From assembly GCA_024362935.1 (NCBI GenBank), contig JANCRA010000003.1, positions 41,601,291 through 41,665,290 on the forward strand: DNA of 64,000 bases, written 5' to 3'. The first letter of the stretch is position 1. Each line of letters begins with the position of its first letter. The translations under genes and the position numbers were made by a program. Positions 38,662 to 52,103 of this stretch are shown here, one piece after another. The notes under the pieces are model-generated. The model was not told the DNA's origin. It did no database searches and was given only the letters and a program-made list of their open reading frames with translations. This DNA is from Setophaga petechia. Taxonomy: Eukaryota > Chordata > Aves > Passeriformes > Parulidae.

Positions 38662-41600
38662 GAAAAAATTCCACAAAAAGACACATTACAGATTGTCCTA
38701 AACTTGCTTCTAGATCAATAAGTAAGACTTTGGAAAGTATACAGTGAGAGCAACGTTTTGAGGGATATGACTAGAGTAATAAATAAGGAATTTTTTGGTC
38801 CCCTGGGGTTTAGATATGTACTGCACGGTCCATACCCAAAAAGATGCACATTAAGATTATTTTGGGAATACAATGTCCACCAAGCCAAGTTTGAAAACCC
38901 AGCAGTCCAAGGCTGCAGCGCTGCTGCACACCCAGACTGTACAGGCACAGTTTCAGGGCAGGACACACAGGCATCTTCACAATGGGATTTGCTCTGCTAG
39001 CCCAGACAAGCAGCCAGGCAAAGACTGCTGGGTTCAGCTCCAGGTGAGGAGAGAAGGAAACCTCTAATAACTGGAATTCTTTCTGCCTCCAGCAGAGCTG
39101 GCATTTCTTCCCCTACCTATCCAGCTTTCTCCTTACCTATAATTTGCAGCCATACTCACTCCATGATTGTATTTAATCTTTTTATTAAACTCTCACATCA
39201 AACACCAGCACAAGATCCTTCAGTTTTTCACGTGCCCATGTGACAACTGAAAGAGCCTATAAAGAAATGCTACAAAGCAAACTTAACATTGCATGGCTTC
39301 TCCAGCTTTGACCTGCCTTTCACTCCAACCCTCATCTCTTTTCTCCAGATACTCCAAATATTAAGTAAAATTGCCATTGTGCTTTAGCTCCACACATCAT
39401 CATTACAAGTCAACTTGCACACAAGCCCCCTTTCTTGTTTAAAAATGTGGGATAGATCATAATTCACAAAAACACTCCTATTTTTTTCCTTCTGACAGCT
39501 AATTCAATGAAAAGTTATAGTCCATTGATATACATCGCCAGACTCCACATGCTAGAACAATAATGGATTATCTGCTTGTTTTAGAAACAAAAACCTCTCA
39601 CTACATTGATAAAAAATAAGATAAAGCTCAGCTTGGAGTAGGATAAGTTAGAAAGGGATATTATAATACTTCTGCTGTTAACCTTTAAAAATGCACCCAC
39701 ATTTGAAGTTTAAGTGAAGAAAAGCTTTATTCTTCATAAGTGGTAAAAAACCCGAGGCTCTTCAGTTTTCTATGAAGCATTACCAGTTTTGGTCCTATAA
39801 CAGACATAACAATTTTTATAAAGCTTTGTTGCAGGTTGTGAGCATTTTATTTCATTTTGGGTTTTTTTATTAACAGCATTTGGTTTTCCTCATACAACGC
39901 AGTTCTGTAATAATATATATACATCAAATAATTAGGATTATCATGAGACATGTCTTATCTCTACCTCTGAAGATAAAAGTGCCCAATCAATTATTATGGA
40001 GGTACCTGCAAAACACGCTAAATCCAGAATCCTTGTCTCACCCTTTTATTCTTTCTGCCCCTTACAGTTCCCCCATCTCCTAAAGAGCAGTTGGTATTTT
40101 GGACCCATGACCTGGCTTAGGAAACAGCACTGCAACATTTGATTATTTTCTAACACAGGTCACCATTTTTATGAACTTACTGACCAAAATAATTTCAAGT
40201 TCACATACTATAGGGTTTTTCCACTTACACACATTAGAATCAGGCTTGTTGTCAAGTCCATCTTTTCATTCCTTTCCACTCCCAGTTCACATATTTTGGT
40301 GCAATCACAGAAACCCCAGTTAGATCCCTTCTGTGGGACCAGCAACTCGGCTATTGCAGAGACTCCATGACAACAGAGACAATGCCTACTACAGGTCAGG
40401 CAGAAAGTAATAACTTGCTAAAGAGAAAGCATGTGGATTGTGGGTTTGCATTAATTTTTTTATATAAAATTCCACCTTTTACCCGCAGGATTTTTTTTTA
40501 AATTCCATCATTGTGCTCCCCAAAAACTCCTATGACAAATTTGAAAAATCCCACAAAAGCAGAACAGCAAGGGCTTGAAGAGGAAAAGTGACTGTAGTAA
40601 GTTTTAACTAAGCATATTAGAAACAATTAGGCATTGATCTTTATGCTGTGTTTTGTCTTTCTCTATGGACAGTGTCAGTTTAAAAGGTGTTTTCTTTATT
40701 TTTCCCGGTGAAACAAAAGTTTAAAAAGACTGCCATGAACTTGATCAACTTCTTGAGAAGACAGGATTTTTTTTGTTGATTTTTTTTTTTTGCCTGACTC
40801 AAAATTACACTCAATCACTCATGCGCTGTTTCCTCATACCCAAAGAAAGACCTGCCCTATCCAGTCTGTTGTACTGCACTATGTTACAATTACACATATA
40901 CCATAACCCAAGAAAGGTTATAACATTTCTAAAATTGCTGCATAAGTGTCCAGCAGCAACCTCAAAAATAACAGGATTTATAACAAGACGAGATATGCAT
41001 AACAGAAAACACTTTCTTTCAGCAAGGAGTCAGTAATGACTCATGTAAACAGCCAATCTACTGAAATTCCTGTTCTGGCAAGCTGCTGCTCTAAGAAAGG
41101 ACTAATGACATTTGGGAAAAAGTTTGCAAATGAAAAGAACATGCCACACAGCTCTCAGCAAAGAATCCAGTTTACCCCTATTCAATACTAAGACATTTGA
41201 GAATTCAGGATTTTTTTCTCCTCCAAACAATCATATGAAAATGAGCTGGCACAGAGATCATGCTATCCTCTATTCTTTTTTTTAATCAAGATTAAGACGG
41301 ATTTGAACCTATAAATTGTTATTTCATTTTGTAACACTATGCAGCTCTACTCTGTGCTATGGAGTTGGAAATGCATCCTGCAGCTGGAGAACAACATAAC
41401 CCTAAGCATACAAAGCTTGCACTCCCCCTAATTACAGATTCCAATGGCGGCTGTGTGTGGAGCCTCTGGAATAATTACAGTCCTGGTACACTCTAAGGGA
41501 TGATATATCAAGTGATTTAGAGGGAAACAAAATTAGGATAAACCTTCTAGCAGTAAAGATATTGCTGTGGAAGGATCTACTTTTTCCATTACAATAAGTT

Positions 41601-43883
41601 TATATATTCATCTGGTTTTCAAATGTGGAGGTATTAATCAACATTTAAATTAGAATTTCTAGAATAAAATACGATTTGTCTAACAGGTTTTTATTTGCTG
41701 AACAAGTACTGTGAGGAACCTGAAAATTACTGTTACTGCATTGACATGATCCACATTCCAAACCTGCATCTTCTACTCTTAGGTCTCATGCTGTAATTGC
41801 CCCATTAATTTTCAATCAAATCATAAACTACCTGCAGTGATCTCACAAAGAAGGCTGCCAGCACATGTAGCTGATTAAACAGTTGCTCTGGAAACTTCCT
41901 CTCTTACTCAGAAAAGACTTTCAGCTACAGCTCAGCTCTAGCAGGCCAGTGAGTGCTGACAACTGATGCACACTCCACTGCCAAAGTCAGTAACAGACAT
42001 GTACCACCAGCCTCACATGGGATATACAGTAAATATTTGAGCATACGCTCATTTTTCAGCTTCATTTTTCAGAAGGAAAATTGCTCAGTTAAGCACAGAG
42101 TGTAACTTTCTCTAGCATCAGTGCCTGGGCCTCCTAAGTGCATCCTCTAGAGGATAATGGCCCTGAAATCTCATTAAGAGGTGTTTATTATGTGCATTGA
42201 AAAGTTCAGTAATAGGAAGAAGCTGCTTCCATGAGCACATTGTTTGAAACACCTTGAGAAATGAAAACTTATGTCATTTCCACTTAATACTCAGAGGCCA
42301 GCACACAAAGCAAAAAACATTCAGTTACCTGGCTGGTTATCCTTAAAAACTGCAAAGCAGGTGATGCAAAGAATTCTCACAGTAAGGTTTCTCTGGAGGT
42401 TTAAGCGGCTCTTACAGGAAGAAAGATGTGTGATATGATTAGCTGGTATTTCCATTCTGAGAAGAATACAAAGGTTGTGCCACCCTCATAACTCAGGAGT
42501 AACATTATTATCCAGTATTATAACACTTATTAAAGCACACTAAAGGAATGAAATATTGTAGCCCACTGATTTTCCTACATGAGAAAAATAATTCAGGGGA
42601 ACACTGTTCACTCATAACATCATCTAACGTGACTGCAACAGACCCCACCAAAAACCACGCTGAAGCAACACAGAGCTTCATGACATCAAGATCAGATTTC
42701 AGAATGGCTGGCACCACTTTATCTTTCTATAAGCCTGTCTGATTTCAGAGTCCCTAATATGCCAAGGGCTACAAATTTAAGTGAAGTGACCCTTTGTACA
42801 AGGGAAAGAGATCCAAATGACTCAGATGAGCCCCTGCAACAAACAAGTAAGATGCCCTAAAGTATATAAAGCAGTAAATGGAGGGATGTTCAGGGCTTGA
42901 AGGAAAGGCTGTGCACCTTCTAATGCAGCACAGCAGCTCTCCTTATCTGCCCCTCACCCTTACCAGCACCATGACCCCCAGAGCAGCTCCCCTCCTCCAG
43001 CCCTCCTAGTCTCAGACACTTCCTGTCTCCAGTGGCATTTATTTTCAGCCCTCAAGATTCCTTTCTATACGTTCCAGGAACCCTCTAGCCATCCTCTGTC
43101 CAGATGGCAGACTACAGATGAAGGGAACAGGGTCTTGGAGAGTCTTTTCTTGGCCTGCTCCTCGGCAGCCTGCTGGAACTCGGAGGCAGGCTGAGTCTTG
43201 CACAGACAAGGCTCTGTTGCGCTGCAAAAGCCCTTCAATCCCTCTCCACAGTTTTCCTCAATGCCCTCTTTGTCTCCAAACAAATTTGTCTTAAACCTTT
43301 TAACGGCCTCTGCTTTCCAGGGGCATACTTTACACAATCTACTCCCCACAAAGCTGCAGAAAGCCAGTAAAAGGGCAAAGGAAAGGGGTCTGAACAGACA
43401 ACCAGAGCCTCAGTTTTTACTACAAAGCAGATGCTACTTTGACAATCAGATGCAGAAGCAAAAGGTAGATGAGAGGTCTGAGTCCTGTTGATCCCTGCCA
43501 TCTGCAGGAGATTTTCTGAAACGTGACAGAAACAGAAGTCTATTACTCACTTTCATTAAGGATCATCACCCTACAATGAAATATTTTCAAATCTGACTCT
43601 CCCAGATCACTAGTCCTTATTTCTGAGACAACAGAACCACATTATTCTGTAAACACAAAGACCAACAGTGTGTCTCTATCACTAACATTATACATTCATG
43701 TACAAGCTTCAGAGTATGACTGACATCCCTTGAGAAACTCAAAATTATACCAAAAAAAATTTTAAAAAGTTTTAACTTTATCTTTCCAAATGAAACTTCA
43801 CTGAACAATAGTTTCACAATTTTTAGATCTATTCACAACTGCTTTGACTCCATTAATATGAAAGGCTATGACATTACTTGATG

Positions 43884-43902
43884 TATTATATATATATATA
43901 CA
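43884..43902. repeat. Short AT microsatellite
   Basis: Alternating TA of about 8 units, ending in TACAT. Confidence 0.9.
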
Positions 43903-46900
43903 TAATGAAACACTATTTCCAAGAGCCAAGAGGGCTTAAATCTGAAATAAAGCTGGATGCTTCATCGTAGAATACATTTAGGCATAAACTATTCTAAAAT
44001 CAAATGCAGTAAGCAAAGCCAGTTCCTCATTTAAAGACTGAAGCTGTCAGAAAGGCTCTGATGTAGCTCTTGGCTAGAAAGATTACTTTAGGAAATGAAC
44101 TGCAAGAGAAAGAACCAATTGTAGAACTTCAGTAAAACCCAACAGGGGTAGCAAAAGAGAAGTTACAGACAAACCGCCACGGCACAAAAAATTTCCCAGT
44201 TCAGATAGGACCTTAAAAATCCAGCACCTAAAAGGAAAAGAAAAGAACAGTGAAGTGTTGGCTAAACGTGTCTTTGTCTTTTGAAGGTCAATACAAAAAT
44301 GTATCTTCCTGGTGGGGGAAAAGCAACACAGTCTAGAGGCATTGCAGTACCCCTATCCCACTGGCAATAGCATTTTTCAGTCTGTCTTGTTCTTTGTCAC
44401 TGATTTTGGAAGCTAGTTGGCTATGTCCTTCTATTGCTTTCATCATTTGCATGTCAAAATACTGCCTATGATATGTTTCTTTACTCTCATTTTGACCAGA
44501 AAATAAAAAAAACCCATACAAAAACTATCCTGAAGAAAAGTCACCATTCCTTTATAGGACACTTTGAAAACAAAATCCTATAAATAAGCTGTATGAGTTT
44601 CCCTGGTTAGATGTTTATCACATGTACTATGTTTTTATTCTTCTTAGCATTTGTACATTATTAGAAAACAATCTTTTTCAGAGACATGCATAAAAAAATT
44701 TAAGTAATCTCAAAATAGTTCAAATTGTTTTCAGGTAACTCCTTTCATTTAAGGGGTGTGATCTATTTGCTGGTTAGGATAATATACCAACTGCATGATA
44801 ATATCCACAGCTCCTCCCACAAACATTTAGGGTTGTCTCATTGAGATTTATCTGCTGTTATGAAATATCCACTGTGATTTACAGTCATCTACTGTGTAAT
44901 AGGTGTAGCTGATGAACTGGTTTTAAGTTCCTGTTTTATCTCTTCCCTTCTTAAGTTCCTCAACAGATTAAAAAAGGTGCAGGTTCATCAGAATTATTTG
45001 ATTCAATATATACATCCACAATCAATGGTTGGCTACCACCTAATTATATCAACTTAAAATCTGACCTAGAAATTACGATATTTAAAACTGAAGTCAGTTA
45101 CCAACCACCCTCAAACCTTACTTAATATGAGTGACATAAAAAACAGGTGGAATGGACCATAAAATCATAGAAAATTAAGTCCATCAGCTGTAGAGTCAAT
45201 GGAACATAAGAGGATACAGCAAACCACTCCCTTCCTGACCCAATGATCATGGAGCCATCCAAGTGGCTCCCATCCCCTTGCCACTGGGAAGATGGATTCT
45301 CTTTATTTAAGCTCATAAACCAGACACTGGAATGAAAGCTGGACTTGTGAGGGTAGTTCAAAATCCAACAAGTGCAGTGTCACTTTTGGCCTCTGATGTG
45401 AAGCCATGTCATCTGATGACACTGTTGGTGTGAGCTTTCATACCAACCTTTCCCTAGCTGACTCTCTAGCTGGCACGTGTCTAGAAAACTTTATAGGAGA
45501 GTGTGGAATGAAAAAAAAAAATCCTTCTAAAGCTCATACAACTGGTAATGCTTTAAAGAAAACCTAGAAAAAAAACCATACAGAATTTATATACCCAGAG
45601 ATTAGCAAGGGAGCTAAGTGACTGAGGGAAAGCAGAGAAGCCAGTGACTGCCTGGACACCTGGACGGACAATCATCCAGCAGGATACACCCACAGAGTAA
45701 ATGAACAAATACAAATGAACACACTGTGATTAATGGAGATGACAACTACTTTAGCTGTTAAATTCTACGTGTTGAGGCTTTTAAAATAGGATGAGAAGTT
45801 CACATGCCCGGTCCAACAGCTACAGCCCAACTAACAGTCCTAGGGGCAAGTTAATGGACAAATAATTTTTTGCACTATTTTTGGCAAGATATTAGGAAAT
45901 AAGAAGTTGCTGCCTTGGAAGTTAAGCATTACTTCCACATCCCTGTTTTCAATTCTGTTTTTCAAGTTAACATCAGTCTAGCATTTCACTTGCAATGACC
46001 ATTCTCCTTGCATCTCAGCATCATGGAACTCAGCAGAAAAAACTCCAATAGACTGCAAGAAGAGCAGGAACAAAAGGCTAAAGTTCATATTGCTGATCTC
46101 TAAGTTTTATGAGTATCTAGGTCTACCTGTGTCATGAAAATAATGCAAGATTATCATACAGAAGATGTGACACAAACCCTATGGACTAGTAAACTTGAAA
46201 AAAGGAGATGCTGAAGCCACAGGCAATTTTATTATAGCATCTGTCTTCCCAGTAATGATATTTTCCACTATCACCCTTCTCTCTTTGTAAGCTGCAGAGG
46301 GATTTCTCACACTGATTATAAGCTAAATAAATGACTACACAGCATTTCTTTCACATTCTATACTGAAAATAGGACTTACACTGAAAATGGACCATAAGGG
46401 AATCCAGCTAAATGGCCACCAACTGCTTATGCCATTCTCCAAGGGTTAGGCTACACTTAGACCCTTTTCCACATGCATTCTCTGCCTTAGATTGCTATTT
46501 CAATAGCTTGATACCAAAGTTTTTTGAAATAAAGCAACTATGATCTTTTGGCTAATAAGTGCTACGAAAATCTTTGCTCTGAGACAACTGTATCCTGTTA
46601 CCAACACAGGAATGCCTCTGAACTGTCAGCTTGGGGTGCTTTTGTTAATAGATCATCGGCCTGTGTAATATAGAAAAAATTAAGTATTCACCCCTAGTAA
46701 ATATACCCTCAATATCCTTGGCTTTATTAACTCAATTTGCCCTGGCACTCCCTGTCAAAATCACCACTTCTTTGAATGGGAAATGAGTAATCCTTTACCC
46801 AACTCCATAGACAGCCACTGGTGTTTAGAACTGACTGTTATGGGATTACTCATTGTTAGAAAACTATGGATTATGCAAAAGCTTGCATCTGCAGTATTTT

Positions 46901-47306
46901 AAGTGATTGATTCTGCTACGGACTTTAGAAAAGAAAGGTATTTTCTGCTATTGCTGATAAAGAGAATGGGTGGAGTACTCAAAATCCTTGGAAACCAGAC
47001 AAACAATGCTGGCAGAAGCAGCAGAAGACAACAGCATGAATTCTTGCCCATACAACATGTCAAATAACATCTGGGGGGAAAAAAGTCTCTATGATTTCAA
47101 GCTCACTCCACCACCCTACTCATATTACTAAATTTTTTTGCAAGCCAAATGTCTGAGGTTGAGGCTCAGAAATCTAACCTAAGATTACATTGCAGAGAAG
47201 GGCTCTTCCAACTGCCAAAACAGTCTCCACATCTTCCCTACCAGCAGCTATATCTACTCAACAGGCATCAAACCAATACTAGAATAAAATAAATGAAAAG
47301 GATACC

Positions 47307-47329
47307 GGGGGGGGGGGGGAGGGGTGGGG
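47307..47329. repeat. G13 homopolymer with adjoining G runs
   Basis: Thirteen consecutive G (47307-47319), then A, GGGG, T, GGGG. Four or more G runs in 23 bases satisfy the usual G-quadruplex pattern on the plus strand. It stands in AT-rich DNA away from any promoter signal, so it may simply be an expanded homopolymer; run length may be misread by sequencing. Confidence 0.93.
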
Positions 47330-49185
47330 AAATGGAACCCAGAGAAAAATTTTAGACAATTTTCAGTATGTCAAGAGTGTGATAGTATCTGAGGAAAACT
47401 GAAGCTTAAAAATTTGGCTCTGCCACAGATCCAGCAAGACGCAGAAGCATTCTAGACTGGCTCTGTCACCAGTCTACATGAAGTCTAGAAATCAGGTGCA
47501 CTCAGTCTATCCAGAGAGGCTCTTAACTCATTTGGCATAAAGCACACTTGCCTTTTAGTGCATTTGCCATATGCTATTTTCTGTGCCTAAAACTGGAGAG
47601 GATCATCAGATGGGGCTGTAGTAACATTAGAGAGAGAGAGAAAGTGGATTCCTGCTATGCTGTCTCTATATGAGGTTCTTACCAGTCCTACTTCCTAACC
47701 TGAAACACAGATTAGAAAACCACAGATTAAAAAACCATAATGAGTCAATTTCTCATTTTCTCAATTTCTTTCAATTTCTTTGCAGACACGACCTGCAAAG
47801 TATAAAATAAACAACATGATTTAAATTTTAAAAAATGTTTCACAACTTCAGCTGCAACTCAAGCACAAAGTGACAAGATAGATTCTGCAGAAAGTACTAG
47901 ATAAGTCTCTTGGTCTAAACATAGGAGTTTACTAAGAAAGGTACGAGGGAAACAGCACTTGTAATGAGAGTTCAGTAAACTTCTCCTATCCTCAAGTTTT
48001 GTTTCATGCAAAGAGATGAGGCAAAAATAGATTACTAACATCTGTTATCATCAGGATAGGTTAGCTTGAAGTAGAAAAGCCCAACAACGAAAGACACTTG
48101 GGATTTTGATTTTTTCTCTCTCTGCTGCTACCACCTCCATCCAGCCCTCCTTTCCCTTCTTCAGCTAAAGTCCTTCCCAGCTTCTGTGTGCACAGTACCA
48201 GCTCATGTCCACACATGTCTGTGCTAGTTAATGTACAAAATTGCCTTACCAGCAGCAGCGCAGCGAGCAGATGATGAATTCCATTCCAACAAAATCAGCA
48301 GCAGGGGATTTCCGACAAGATGGCAATAAGTAAAACACAGTTCAGATACTCAAAGAAACATGGGAAACCCAAGATAACTGATTACTGAAACACAGCCTGA
48401 AATACCAGGAGCACTTTTCCAGAATTCAGCAAGATGCAACTTTGGCAGGCAGAGTGAAAACCAAAAAAAGGTGCTCTTCTAGAGAACAGGCATACATAGC
48501 TCACTCTTGAAAAGACAGCTGTACAAAAGAAAGAAATAGGCTTTCTGCCTTTCTTTAATCTATCAGAATAACTGTTATCTATAGTTTCCTCCTCTTCTTT
48601 TAGGGTAGGACTGTTTAAAATTTTATAAAAAATCCTCCTCCTAACAAATGAAGAGTTAGCAACTATTTTAATAATGCTTTTCTCTATCCAGTTCTGCCTA
48701 CCTTTCAAGTCAGTTTGGATGCAAAGAAACAGTAATACCAAAACAATAAATAAGTAATGAGAACTATTTTTTCTAATACTTTCTTTTCTATTTCACAACA
48801 TTAATTCCAGTGACTCAGACATATTACAGTTCAGAATATCTGTTGAGTTTGTTGCTTCTTCTAAAACTTAACCCTCTTTTATGAAAACAGTTGAAGCAGT
48901 TGGTTTATACCTATTTTGCAAGATTTCATAAACTCCATTCATCGTTCTGCTTAGACAAGAGGGAAAATTTCTCAGCCACAGAGCCTTAAAGCTCCACCTT
49001 GTGGAAGATGCCTAGAATAATTCCTAGAATAATTTCAGGGAAAAAAGGACTTCAAACCAAGCTTACAATTAATGTGATGTGCTTGACATTGGCATCTTTA
49101 ATCAATCCCACAGTAAGACAACCTCTTAAATAAGTTCTGCACCAGCAGAAACACAAGTAGTGGGGGACCACCAGTAAAACAAAAA

Positions 49186-49711
49186 TGAATGGCTGTAACT
49201 TGAGTCCTGTGTCCAATTCTGGGGCCCTTACTGCAAGAAAGGCAGAGGTACTGGAGAATGTCCAAAGAAGAAAACAGAGCTGGGGAAGGGTCTGGAGCAC
49301 AAGTCTGATGAAAAGCAGTGCAGGGAGCTGGGGTGGTTTAGCCTGCAGAAAAGGAGGCTCAGGGGTGACTTTATTGCTCTCTACGAGGACCTAAATAGAG
49401 GTTGTAACCAGGTGGGGAGTTGGCCTCTTTTCCCAGGAAACAAGTGACAGGGCAAGTGCAAACAGCCTTAAGCTGTGCCAGGAGAGGTTCAGGTTGCACA
49501 TGAGAAGAAATTCTTCACTGAAAGGGTGGTTGAGCATTGAAATGGGTTGCCCAGGCAAGTGGTGGAAGTGGTGGAATCATCACATCCCTAGGGCTGTTCA
49601 AGAAATGACTGGACATGGCACTTAGTGCTATGGTTTAGTTGGTTTGGTTGTGTTTGGTCTAAGGGCGGACTCAGTATCTTGGACTCTTTTCCAACTGGAA
49701 TGATTCTGTGA
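49186..49711 (+). mobile_element. CR1 LINE, 3' fragment
   Basis: Plus-strand CR1 with diagnostic segments in order: GTGTCCAATTCTGGGGCCC (about 49210), GCTGGGGAAGGGTCTGGAGC (about 49280), GAGCTGGGGTGGTTTAGCCT (about 49325), AGGAGAGGTTCAGGTTGCAC (about 49480), AGAAATTCTTCACTGAAAGG (about 49506), GTTGCCCAGGCAAGTGGTGG (about 49546), GGGCTGTTCAAGAAATGACT (about 49591) and the end TTCCAACTGGAATGATTCTG (about 49689). It covers the end of ORF2 and the 3' untranslated region. It is truncated at the 5' end and has no working enzyme. It belongs to a different CR1 subfamily from the 22.4 kb copy, judging by its 3' end. Confidence 0.92.
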
Positions 49712-50920
49712 AAAGCTGGTTTTATTTTATGGCAATGCAATAGTCATCCTGCACTGAACCAGCTGATAGCACCAGCAACAGTCCAGAACACATCTTGCTA
49801 TCACCTTGTTTGCTGGTTCCTGTGCATTGGACTTACTCTCTCTGCAAGGAGGAAAACAGGGAATCACACATAGGTTCACCTGGCTAAGGAGCTGACAACC
49901 AAAGAACACACCAACCCTGCCAGCAGGAATGGATAAGTGGCTAACAGAACTTACCTTGCAATACTACATTTACTGTAACTTTACACAGGTGTTCCAAAAT
50001 CTATTTACAGTCCCCTTCCAGCCACCTATTACAAATTCACACAGTTGAAAGCTTGGGCTGAGACCGGCTTGGTGCACGCACATCTTGCTGCTTGTGATTG
50101 TGCAGTCTGGGGACATTAAAGCACACAGAGCTGGTGCTGCCCTCTGCTGAAAGTGCCTGCATGGCAAAACTGTAGCAACTTTTAGTCCATTTTTCCTGCG
50201 TCATATATGTACCTTGCTTTTCCTTCTTCCTGCAAGCCTTTACAATATCCAGGGTTCAGTTTTATTGTGAGTTTTTTCTTGCTGCTTCTTACCCGGGAGG
50301 GCTACAAAGATGTCCAAGAGGTTTCTAAGTTTACATACTGTGATACCAGCACACACAGGCTCAGAGATCAGAGCTGTTGCACTAAAGCACTGCAGACACA
50401 GCTCATGTCTTCAGCAATGTAAGCACAAACAGATAAAAAACATTTAAAAGAACAAAAAGTGAGGCATTCAAAAAGAGCCTTATAAAAATTTTTAATTTTT
50501 CCTTTGTCGTCTGCAGTACAGCAGTCATACAATAATGTCATGAGATGTTCTTTCATGTAATAAACCCAAGATACTTAAAGAACCTATACGCATATCCATG
50601 TCATTATGGATCCATTTAAAAATTACCATAACCAGTAACTAGCTACTAACAGTAATCACATTCCTTTCTCTGATACAAACTTTGCAATGTTTCTATTCTT
50701 GCTCAGTTGCTCCACATTGAGATTTAAACATTTAGAACAATCTGAAAATAGGAATACCTTAAGGACTGAAATACTGTACCAAAACTGAAAATGCAGTGCT
50801 TTTAGCAACAAAATAACATCTGGCTGAACTATACCTTTGATTGGAACACAAGGGAGCAGCACCAAGTTTGAAGTCGACTGCAGGGTCCCTGAATACACAG
50901 AGAAAATTTAAGCGTGCCAC
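49712..50920. other. Non-coding stretch between CR1 and the CpG islet
   Basis: No exon or repeat that I recognise. Slightly GC-richer around 49.75-50.15 kb, AT-rich after 50.4 kb. Open frames are 60-80 codons and overlap on both strands. Confidence 0.5.
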
Positions 50921-51175
50921 TCCAAACAGAGGGAAGCAGCGCGTCCCCGAAGCTCGGCAGAGCACGGAGCTGCTCCCGGAGCTGCAGAGGGAGCCCGCTG
51001 CCCGCGGGTCCCGGCTCCGGAAAGGCGGCACCGCGCTGCCACTCACCGCAAGCCGCAGCCTGCGCTCCTTTCAGTTCTCACCAGTGATCGGATCGGAAAA
51101 AAATAACCAGCGATTACTCAGCAGGCAGGGAGGAGAGGGTCTGACGTGCGAAATCGGTACCCTTTGAATCGGTAT
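50921..51175. promoter_or_regulatory. Second, smaller CpG islet; candidate distal promoter
   Basis: From about 50930 to 51150 the sequence becomes GC-rich with roughly 20 CpGs (for example CCGCGGGTCCCGG, GCGGCACCGCGC, CCGCAAGCCGC), between AT-rich flanks. A consensus donor (GCG|GTGAGT) lies on the minus strand at 51046, and a weaker one (ATCG|GTATGT) on the plus strand at 51172, so the direction of transcription is unsettled, with minus favoured. No TATA box or coding first exon is evident. It could be a distal promoter of the gene whose coding first exon is at 3.9 kb, or of a separate non-coding RNA or neighbouring gene. Confidence 0.6.
51047..51150 (-). other. Candidate non-coding (5' UTR) first exon
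   Basis: Read on the minus strand, the islet gives GGCTGCGGCTTGCG|GTGAGTGGC, a strong splice donor at its GC-rich core. There is no ATG in the roughly 120 bases upstream of the donor on this strand, so the exon would be untranslated. The 5' end is not visible; 51150 is only an estimate from where CpG density falls. If joined to the gene at 4 kb, the intron would exceed 47 kb. Confidence 0.35.
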
Positions 51176-51335
51176 GTTGGAAGAGGTGCTTGTTTTAAAT
51201 TACACTCCATATTTTATTCTTCCTGTTCTCTGAGCTATACAAACTCCAGCTCCAAATGACCTTTCACTTCACACAGTGCTTCTGTGGAGGACATCCTTGG
51301 TTGTTCAGTTAACATCCTGGTTGGCCCCTTTACTT

Positions 51336-51439
51336 AAAAAAAAACCCCAAACCCACCCCAAAAAAACAACAAAAAAAAAAAAAAAAAAAAAAACAAAAAC
51401 CAAAAAACCAACCCAAAACAAAACAAAAAAAACCACCCC
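51336..51439. repeat. A/C-only low-complexity tract including A23
   Basis: 104 bases with only A and C, including an uninterrupted A run at 51371-51393. It lies just 160 bases to the right of the CpG islet. The overlapping lysine-rich open frame of 71 codons is an artefact of this tract. Confidence 0.95.
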
Positions 51440-52103
51440 TCAGCCTTTTACTGCAGAAAAAATGTTTGCAGCCTCCATGAAGTCTTTTTAATTTTCACCG
51501 TTGATAGCTGTTACCAGAAAAGAGCCCAGATACAGCAGAACAAAACCTTAAGTTTATTAACAGATTTTAAAACCAACAGAATAGATTAAATACACCCCAG
51601 CACATAACCAGAAATAATGTACTTCACCTTTGTCCACTGTAGTCTTTTGGATGAAACTACCAAGTTTTTACTTTAAAAAAATTTTAAAAAAAACCCTCAC
51701 TTATACAGTTTTTCTTCCAAAATACAGAAGTGTATTTAAATTTTGTATAGTTCATGGAACAGGACCAAAGTCACTGATAATAAAATCCCTATGTATGGAC
51801 AGGAGGTCAAAAGCCCACTTGTGTATTAACAGCGAAAAAGACTTTTTAAAAAATTATATTCCACAACAGATGTACCAATAGTACCTATCATCACTGGCAT
51901 GTGAAAGCCCGTTGTTTAAATTTAGTTCTGATTATTTGTTTTCATGAAATTAGAGCTAAAAATGTCTAAAAATGACACTTGATACATAGAAGTTTCAAAG
52001 CCACTGTCCTCACTCCGAACCCCATATGAGCCTCTCAAAAAGGAAACTCATGTCGAGCCACAATTTTTTACCCAGTAGTCTCCTTTTGCCCCCCTACATT
52101 GCT

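Larger units (their letters stand above)
30358..49185. other. Long non-coding stretch
   Basis: About 19 kb of AT-rich DNA without a supported gene. Open frames are mostly under 100 codons (the exceptions are 30393-30746 and 48382-48741, 117-119 codons) and none shows a known domain. Blocks that read like conserved regulatory DNA occur at about 33.28-33.48 and 38.1-38.4 kb. Microsatellite and homopolymer tracts at 38.59, 43.88 and 47.31 kb are listed separately. A GA run (47630-47643) and a pyrimidine-rich CAATTTCT repeat (47747-47785) are also present. Confidence 0.5.

Noticed and set aside
47747..47785. Repeated CAATTTCT units, considered as a CRISPR-like or satellite array
   Set aside because: Short pyrimidine-rich simple repeat in a vertebrate genome; no regular spacers.
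48382..48741. 119-codon minus-strand open frame
   Set aside because: No known motif, start context or splice evidence; expected by chance.
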